Shown in pieces: positions 6,667 to 10,181 of a stretch of 10,181 bases of DNA. Each line of letters starts with the position of its first letter. Position 1 is the stretch's first letter. This DNA is from Dehalococcoidales bacterium (lineage in GTDB: Bacteria > Chloroflexota > Dehalococcoidia > Dehalococcoidales > RBG-16-60-22). The DNA lies in assembly GCA_030606585.1 (NCBI GenBank), contig JAUWGD010000057.1, positions 1-10,181 of the forward strand, in the 5' to 3' direction. The notes beneath the pieces were generated by a model. It ran no database searches, had not been told where the DNA came from, and saw only the letters and a program-made list of their open reading frames with translations. The position numbers and the translations under genes were made by a program.

Positions 6667-7940
6667 GGTCTAAGAAGGACGAGTACTTTGACGAACTGGA
6701 AACGATGTCGCCGGAAGCGCGCGAAAAACACCTCAATAGTAAACTGGCAGAGCATGTAAAACATGTTTACAGACACGCCCCCGCCGTGAAAACACTCTTC
6801 GACCGGGCCGGAATCAGTCCCGACCAGATTCGTTCGGTAAAAGACCTGGAAAAATTGCCCGTTACCCGTAAGACCGACCTTGTGGAGATGCAGAAGGAGA
6901 ATCCGCCCTATGGCGGGGTTACCGCTATACCCTCCGAAGATGTCGAGCGCGTCTTTATCTCGCCCGGCCCAATCTACGAAATACAACCTTCCAGCATCCA
7001 GTGGTTCGCCAAGTCTTTCTGGGCGGCCGGATTCAGGAAGGGCGACGTAGCCATAAATACCTTCACCTACCACATGTCACCGGCGGGCATTCTCTTTCAC
7101 GAAGCCATACGCGACTGCGGGGCGACGGTGGTCGTGGCCGGCACCGGCAACACCGACCTCCAGATACAGATAATGAAGGACCTCAAAGTAACCGGCTTCG
7201 TGGGCACGCCCAGCTTCCTGATGACCGTTATCAACCGGGCCGAGGAAATGGGCTTTAACCTCAAAAAGGATTTGTCCCTGAAGCGCGCCTGGTTTACCGG
7301 CGAGATGCTGGCGCCTTCCCTCAGGAAGACCTTCGAGGGAGACTACGATATCGACACCTACCAGGCCTATGCCGTGACCGAGCCGGGCGGCGCCATCGCT
7401 TACGAGTGCCGCCAGAAATCAGGCATGCACCTCATGGACGAATACGTCACGGAGATAGTCGACCCCGAGACGGGGAAACAACTGGGACCCGGAGAAATCG
7501 GAGAAATTGTTACCACGCAGCTTTTCAATAAGGACTGGGGTCTCATCCGCTTCGGCACCGGCGACCTTTCCTCATATGTCGCCGAGACCTGCCCGTGCGG
7601 TCGGACGGCCGGTCGCATTACCGGTATCGTCGGCAGGGCAGGGGACGCGGTCAAGGTAAGGGGCATGTTCGTCGTGGCCAAACAGGCGGAGCAGGCGATT
7701 ATGAGCTTCAGCCAGGTAACCAGATACCAGCTGGTCGTCGGACGGCGCCAGCACCGCGACGATATGACCCTGAAACTTGAGTTGAAAGACACGAGTGCGG
7801 ATAAGGCAAAGCTCACCGAAGGCGTTAATAAAAAATTCCAGGACACCTGCCGCATCAAGGCGGATAAAATCGAGTTCGTGGAAGCGGGCAGCATCCCGGA
7901 GGATAAACAGGGGATAGTCGACGAGAGGAAGTGGGAGTAA
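6657..7940 (+). CDS. PaaK-like (phenylacetate-CoA ligase family) AMP-forming ligase
   Basis: It probably activates an aromatic or other carboxylic acid to its CoA ester. The 427 residues match PaaK length and architecture. The A5 motif is YAVTE (238-242) and runs into PGGAIAYEC. FGTGDL follows with D303, then a CPCGRT motif (C312, C314) typical of the family, GR at 326-327 and RG at 335-336. Near the C-terminus, K417 in PEDKQGIVDER is the candidate catalytic Lys. The usual glycine-rich P-loop (SSGTTGxPT) is absent: its place is taken by FISPGPIYEI (100-109), Pro-rich without the Thr/Ser-Gly pair. The hinge region is also altered (GDAV for DDML). It is therefore a divergent subfamily, and its true acyl substrate is open. 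The start ATG lies inside livF (10-nt overlap) with AAGAGGAG (6642-6649) before it, so the two are translationally coupled. It is the last gene of the plus-strand operon. Confidence 0.87.
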   Translation: MAVRSKKDEYFDELETMSPEAREKHLNSKLAEHVKHVYRHAPAVKTLFDRAGISPDQIRSVKDLEKLPVTRKTDLVEMQKENPPYGGVTAIPSEDVERVFISPGPIYEIQPSSIQWFAKSFWAAGFRKGDVAINTFTYHMSPAGILFHEAIRDCGATVVVAGTGNTDLQIQIMKDLKVTGFVGTPSFLMTVINRAEEMGFNLKKDLSLKRAWFTGEMLAPSLRKTFEGDYDIDTYQAYAVTEPGGAIAYECRQKSGMHLMDEYVTEIVDPETGKQLGPGEIGEIVTTQLFNKDWGLIRFGTGDLSSYVAETCPCGRTAGRITGIVGRAGDAVKVRGMFVVAKQAEQAIMSFSQVTRYQLVVGRRQHRDDMTLKLELKDTSADKAKLTEGVNKKFQDTCRIKADKIEFVEAGSIPEDKQGIVDERKWE

Positions 7941-7942
7941 TG

Positions 7943-8800
7943 CTACTGTCGGCTTTTCTCCTCTCCCAGATAAGCGGCGATAACCTCAGGGTTGTTTTTT
8001 ATTTCTTCTGGCGTGCCCTCGGCAATCTTACGACCAAAATCAAGGACAACAATACGGTCAGCGATATCCATGACCACCCCCATATCGTGCTCGACGAGGA
8101 CGATACAGCTAACCCCGTCCCGTAGCACGGGGGTATCCGGGTAGGTGACACCCTGGCCTTCAAAGATATCGATTATGAAGCGCGCGATATCTTCCTTTTC
8201 TTCCAGATTCATGCCCGCCATGGGTTCATCTAGTAATAAGACCTTCGGTTCGAGGGCCAGCGCTCTGCCCAGTTCCACACGTTTGCGCATGCCGTAGGGG
8301 AGCATACCGACCGTCTTCTTGCGAATCGACTCTATTTCCAGGAAATCGATAATATCCTCCACGGTCTTGCGGTGGATGATTTCTTCTTTATGCGACCACC
8401 CGAAATAGAGGGCGCTGCTCAGCGCGTTCTGCTTCATCAGGACATGCCGTGCGGCCATGATGTTGTCCAGGGTACTCAGGCCGGTATAGAGTTCGATGTT
8501 CTGGAAGGTCCTGGCGAGACCCATCCTGGCGGCTTTATCCGGGCGTATACGGGTGATTTTATTCCCATCGAAAAAGATATCGCCCTGTTGCGGCTTGTAA
8601 AAGCCGTTGATGCAGTTTAAAATGCAGGTCTTACCGGCGCCGTTAGGGCCGATGATAGCCAGTATTTCTCTATCCCTGATATCAACATCGATGTCAATCA
8701 GAGATCTGACGCCGCCGAAGGAAAGAGAGAGATTTTCAATCTTTATCTTGTCCCCATCGGGACTGATATTTTCAGTGTTTCCTTTATCTGATATCGTCAC
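7943..8800 (-). CDS. livG: Branched-chain-type ABC transporter ATPase LivG, on the opposite strand
   Basis: This is the second ATPase of the HAAT importer. Motifs are Walker A GPNGAGKT (51-58), Q-loop Q100, a LivG-type signature LPYGMRKR (167-174) in place of LSGGQ, Walker B LLLDEP (D191, E192) and H-loop H238 in VEHDMGVVMDIADRI. FGG near residue 28 and the AYLGEE end are classic LivG. At 285 residues it is longer than usual (about 255). Part of this is about 16 extra N-terminal residues, and part is a TYPDTPVLRDG insertion (about 216-231) between Walker B and the H-loop. The start is GTG at 8800, overlapping the TGA of the upstream small gene as GTGA, so translation is coupled. It converges on the PaaK-like gene with 2 nt between stop codons. 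It most likely completes the LivHMKF transporter, since no other LivG is present, but LivG sharing with other importers cannot be ruled out. Confidence 0.92.
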   Translation of the reverse strand: MTISDKGNTENISPDGDKIKIENLSLSFGGVRSLIDIDVDIRDREILAIIGPNGAGKTCILNCINGFYKPQQGDIFFDGNKITRIRPDKAARMGLARTFQNIELYTGLSTLDNIMAARHVLMKQNALSSALYFGWSHKEEIIHRKTVEDIIDFLEIESIRKKTVGMLPYGMRKRVELGRALALEPKVLLLDEPMAGMNLEEKEDIARFIIDIFEGQGVTYPDTPVLRDGVSCIVLVEHDMGVVMDIADRIVVLDFGRKIAEGTPEEIKNNPEVIAAYLGEEKSRQ

Positions 8801-9042
8801 TTCTCACCCAGTATTTTGTCCCGGTATTGAGCTATTCTCTGGCACTCTTCACCGTCACAGGCAAGCTGCTTCCCCAACTTTTTAGCCCGATTATTCATCT
8901 CTTTAGAGGTTTCTCGACCAGGCTTGAGATATTTCTGGAGGCCGGTACACCGCGCCGTGCCATCCGCCGAGACCATCAGTGTTACTTCATCATCAACGGC
9001 ATCGCAGTAAATAGTCGTTGCGGTAATTTCCCAGTCGGTCAA
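8797..9042 (-). CDS. Small four-cysteine protein coupled to livG, function unknown
   Basis: This is an 81-residue soluble protein with no signal or membrane segment. Four Cys at C13, C32, C62 and C67 (the last two as CDGEEC) could bind a metal such as zinc or a small Fe-S centre, though the spacing matches no motif I can name. The middle (39-60) is basic and probably helical. Reality is supported by context: it ends in a 4-bp GTGA overlap with livG, its TTG start at 9042 has GGGGGA six bases upstream, a stop lies at 9067-9069 just upstream so no other start exists, and a promoter with exact 17-bp spacing (9073-9101) sits directly ahead. Being the first gene of the livG transcript suggests a role with the transporter or ligases, but nothing in the sequence shows one. 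Confidence 0.72.
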   Translation of the reverse strand: MTDWEITATTIYCDAVDDEVTLMVSADGTARCTGLQKYLKPGRETSKEMNNRAKKLGKQLACDGEECQRIAQYRDKILGEK

Positions 9043-9072
9043 GTCAAATCCCCCGGTACGCTCGTTTCACCT

Positions 9073-9101
9073 ATATTACTATTATTCAGAGTGGAATTCA
9101 A
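9073..9101 (-). promoter_or_regulatory. Sigma70-type promoter for the small Cys gene and livG
   Basis: On the minus strand, TTGAAT (9101-9096) and TAATAT (9078-9073) are separated by exactly 17 bp, with four of six consensus bases each. The start would be near 9066, giving a leader of about 24 nt before the TTG at 9042. No better candidate was seen upstream of this operon. Confidence 0.55.
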
Positions 9102-9117
9102 ACGGCAGGGATAGTAG

Positions 9118-9146
9118 TTGACATAATATACGCACGGTTTTATAAC
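9118..9146 (+). promoter_or_regulatory. Strong sigma70 promoter P1 toward the tRNA gene
   Basis: A perfect TTGACA (9118-9123), 17 bp, then TATAAC (9141-9146, five of six). The start would be near 9153. No protein gene lies between here and the tRNA at 9310, so it most likely gives a long tRNA precursor or an unknown small RNA. Its -35 lies 16 bp from the -35 of the leftward livG promoter, so the two are divergent. Confidence 0.6.
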
Positions 9147-9223
9147 CTCCTGACTTCCTGAATTCCGTTACGGTTAAATACGTTTTTACCGATTGTACGA
9201 AAGAATATTAGATACGCTTTCTC

Positions 9224-9252
9224 TTGATATTAAAAGTCGGTCAGAGTAAAAT
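9224..9252 (+). promoter_or_regulatory. Sigma70 promoter P2, proximal tRNA promoter
   Basis: TTGATA (9224-9229), exactly 17 bp, then TAAAAT (9247-9252); each has five of six consensus bases. The start would be near 9259, about 50 nt before the tRNA. It forms a tandem pair with the promoter at 9118-9146. Confidence 0.65.
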
Positions 9253-9292
9253 AGTTGAGACGGGCAGGAGGGGAGGTATAGAGGGGAGGAAC

Positions 9293-9313
9293 GCCCATCT
9301 ACCACAGATGGGC
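9293..9313 (+). promoter_or_regulatory. Leader hairpin that pairs with the tRNA 5' end
   Basis: GCCCATCT (9293-9300) pairs perfectly with AGATGGGC (9306-9313) around loop ACCAC. The right arm includes the first four bases of the tRNA acceptor stem, so this stem competes with the mature fold and spans the RNase P cut site (9309/9310). Just upstream, 9262-9291 is purine-rich with two copies of GAGGGGAGG (9268-9276 and 9281-9289). A role in tRNA processing is inferred. Confidence 0.4.
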
Positions 9314-9384
9314 TCGTAGCTCAGCGGCAGAGCGGCCGGCTCATAACCGGTTGGTCGTAGGTTCGATCCCTACCGAGCCCACCA
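9310..9384 (+). tRNA. tRNA with CAT anticodon (elongator Met, or Ile2)
   Basis: A full cloverleaf is present. The acceptor is GGGCTCG (9310-9316) with CGAGCCC (9374-9380). The D stem is GCTC/GAGC (9319-9322, 9330-9333) with a short 7-nt loop. The anticodon stem is GCCGG/CCGGT (9335-9339, 9347-9351, one G-T pair). The loop CTCATAA holds anticodon CAT at 9342-9344. The variable loop has 5 nt. The T stem is GTAGG/CCTAC with loop TTCGATC. The discriminator is A9381, and CCA is encoded at 9382-9384. The G1-C72 pair rules against initiator tRNA, which has a mismatch there in bacteria. CAT serves both elongator Met and the Ile2 tRNA whose C34 is converted to lysidine, and the sequence alone does not decide between them. 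It is driven by the promoters at 9118-9146 and 9224-9252. No U-rich terminator follows, and a convergent gene ends 13 nt after the CCA. Confidence 0.95.
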
Positions 9385-9397
9385 TGAATTTGACGTA

Positions 9398-9856
9398 TTA
9401 TTCCGCCGAAGCCAGTAAGTCCGAGCCTTTTTTATCCTCTTCAACAGCGTAGAGCAGGTATTCAAGGCTGATGGGATAACCCTCGTAATGCTGGCGGTCC
9501 AGGCGCGGAACTCCCCAGTCGTAAGCGATGTTTTTATCGCCGGATTTCACCATCAGCCAGACGTGGTTGCTTTCCATATACTCTTCGCCGTCCATGTCCA
9601 GGTTACCCACAATCGGCGTAGACTCTATTCCCAGGCTCTCGAAGTGCCGGTACATCTCGAGGGTGCCGTCATCGCAGTCGAAGGTCGGCGAGGGTTCCTG
9701 AACGGAAGGAAACATGACCGGACTGAGTCTGGGCAAAGTCGCCAGTACCGCCATAATAATGAAAATGAAAGTCAATATCTTGAATATTCCGCCGCTGAAA
9801 CTCCCCATATCGTTATTATTATAATCGAGCCTGCCGCCGCGGCGGATAAATTTCAT
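9398..9856 (-). CDS. Membrane-anchored protein with possible transglutaminase-like domain
   Basis: This 152-residue protein has a basic N-terminus (KFIRRGGR), one hydrophobic segment at about 24-41 and then a soluble C-terminal domain, probably outside the membrane by the positive-inside rule. The domain reads FDCDDGTLEMYRHFESLGIE, then a short strand ending GN, then NHVWLMV and IAYDWG. A Cys at the head of a helix (C61), a His followed by a strand (H98) and an Asp after it (D113) are laid out like the Cys-His-Asp triad of transglutaminase-like cysteine peptidases. That assignment is inferred from pattern only, and the domain is short (about 90 residues). The ATG at 9856 has no ribosome site and overlaps direct repeats; M17 (9806-9808) is an alternative start but also lacks one, and would drop part of the basic tail. 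It converges on the tRNA gene and is divergent from the flavoprotein gene. Confidence 0.68.
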   Translation of the reverse strand: MKFIRRGGRLDYNNNDMGSFSGGIFKILTFIFIIMAVLATLPRLSPVMFPSVQEPSPTFDCDDGTLEMYRHFESLGIESTPIVGNLDMDGEEYMESNHVWLMVKSGDKNIAYDWGVPRLDRQHYEGYPISLEYLLYAVEEDKKGSDLLASAE

Positions 9857-9893
9857 TAAGGTTTGATAAAGGTTTGATTAAGGTTTCATAAAG
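9856..9893 (+). repeat. Three and a half 11-bp direct repeats, candidate response-regulator operator
   Basis: Units are TTAAGGTTTGA (9856-9866), TAAAGGTTTGA (9867-9877), TTAAGGTTTCA (9878-9888) and a partial TAAAG (9889-9893). Copies differ from each other at only one or two positions. An 11-bp period places each copy on the same DNA face and is typical of sites for OmpR/PhoB-family response regulators (Pho boxes). The array ends 13 bp before the -35 of the flavoprotein promoter, so it could serve as an activator site. It also touches the start codon of the minus-strand gene. Confidence 0.6.
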
Positions 9894-9906
9894 CTCCGTC
9901 CGCGAG

Positions 9907-9935
9907 TTGCATACAGGAGCCCGAGTGCCTATACT
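9907..9935 (+). promoter_or_regulatory. Promoter for the FMN reductase / iron-sulfur flavoprotein gene
   Basis: TTGCAT (9907-9912), 17 bp, then TATACT (9930-9935, five of six). The -35 is weak (three of six), in keeping with dependence on an activator bound at the 11-bp repeats just upstream. The start would be near 9942, giving a leader of about 20 nt that holds the Shine-Dalgarno. Confidence 0.5.
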
Positions 9936-9947
9936 ACTTGAGTAGCG

Positions 9948-9955
9948 AAGGAGGT
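9948..9955 (+). promoter_or_regulatory. Perfect Shine-Dalgarno for the flavoprotein gene
   Basis: AAGGAGGT is fully complementary to the 16S rRNA tail and lies 6 nt before the ATG at 9962. It fixes that start and predicts efficient translation. Confidence 0.8.
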
Positions 9956-9961
9956 ATTCCC

Positions 9962-10181
9962 ATGAAGGTTTTAGGAATCGTCGGCAGTCCCCGTAAAGGG
10001 GGCAATACCGAGATAATGGTGGAAGAGGCTCTGGCGGCGGCGCGCGAGGCCGGGGCGGAAACGGATATTTTTCTGGTTTACGATAAGACCATAGCCGGGT
10101 GCGATGCCTGTGCCAGTTGCTTTAAGACGGGCAAGTGTAAAATCAAGGACGATATGCAGTCGCTTTACAGTAAAATGGAGG
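9962..10181 (+). CDS. NADPH-dependent FMN reductase / iron-sulfur flavoprotein family, 3' end cut by window
   Basis: Only the first 73 residues are visible. The start MKVLGIVGSPRKGGNTE gives strand 1 and the FMN-phosphate loop (GSPRKGGNT, 8-16) of the flavodoxin-like fold. A cysteine cluster follows at C47, C50, C53 and C59 (CxxCxxC then five residues and C), close to the compact [4Fe-4S] motif of iron-sulfur flavoproteins, and then the family's DDM (63-65). Such proteins carry electrons from ferredoxin or NAD(P)H in anaerobes; many relatives with the same Cys pattern are annotated simply as flavodoxin-family or NAD(P)H-dependent oxidoreductases. The start is set by the perfect Shine-Dalgarno. 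It is divergent from the minus-strand gene and separate from the transport operon. Confidence 0.87.
   Translation, partial: MKVLGIVGSPRKGGNTEIMVEEALAAAREAGAETDIFLVYDKTIAGCDACASCFKTGKCKIKDDMQSLYSKME

Noticed and set aside
8827..9114. Plus-strand open frame of 95 codons opposite the small Cys gene
   Set aside because: No ribosome site or partner gene. The minus frame has a promoter, SD and GTGA coupling to livG.
9262..9291. G-rich tract as a G-quadruplex
   Set aside because: The runs are uneven (mostly GG and GGGG) and only a weak two-tier quadruplex is possible. It is kept only as a note in the tRNA leader.
9834..9845. Perfect 12-bp GC palindrome CCGCCGCGGCGG
   Set aside because: It lies inside codons for Arg-Arg-Gly-Gly in the minus-strand gene and is explained by GC-rich codon choice. 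No second copy was seen.

Overview
The window (about 10.2 kb, moderately GC-rich, tightly packed bacterial genes) holds a solute-uptake and CoA-activation cluster, followed by a tRNA gene and two unrelated genes. No mobile element, CRISPR array or rRNA is visible. The organism looks like an anaerobic or environmental bacterium that uses organic acids. A Chloroflexota (Dehalococcoidia-like) or Desulfobacterota-like origin fits the style of the Liv proteins, the two CoA ligases and the Cys-rich flavoprotein at the right edge, but this is an impression from family resemblance, not a measured placement.

Left part (1-2499): the end of a hotdog-fold (PaaI-like) thioesterase gene runs in from the left edge. 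A 291-bp non-coding gap follows. Its second half can form competing RNA hairpins just ahead of a 630-residue AMP-forming acyl-CoA ligase.

Centre (2520-7940, plus strand): genes for two branched-chain-type ABC permeases (LivH, LivM), a lipoprotein solute-binding protein (LivK-like), one ATPase (LivF) and a PaaK-like CoA ligase follow closely, abutting or overlapping in several places. A perfect 12-bp hairpin separates livK from livF. The second ATPase, LivG, is missing from this operon. It lies on the opposite strand (7943-8800), converging on the PaaK-like gene with a 2-nt gap. LivG is translationally coupled (GTGA overlap) to a small four-cysteine protein of unknown function (8797-9042), and that pair has its own promoter near 9073-9101.

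Right part (9043-10181): a promoter-dense gap drives the LivG operon leftward and, through two good sigma70-type promoters, a CAT-anticodon tRNA gene (9310-9384) rightward. Then come a minus-strand membrane-anchored protein with a possible transglutaminase-like Cys/His/Asp triad (9398-9856), three and a half 11-bp direct repeats (9856-9893), a promoter, a perfect Shine-Dalgarno, and the start of a flavodoxin-fold FMN reductase / iron-sulfur flavoprotein gene cut by the right edge.

Proposed joint function (inference): the lipoprotein captures a carboxylic or aromatic acid or an amino-acid-like ligand outside the membrane, LivHMFG import it, and one or both ligases convert it to a CoA thioester. 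The thioesterase may relieve stalled CoA esters. The real substrate cannot be read from the sequence.
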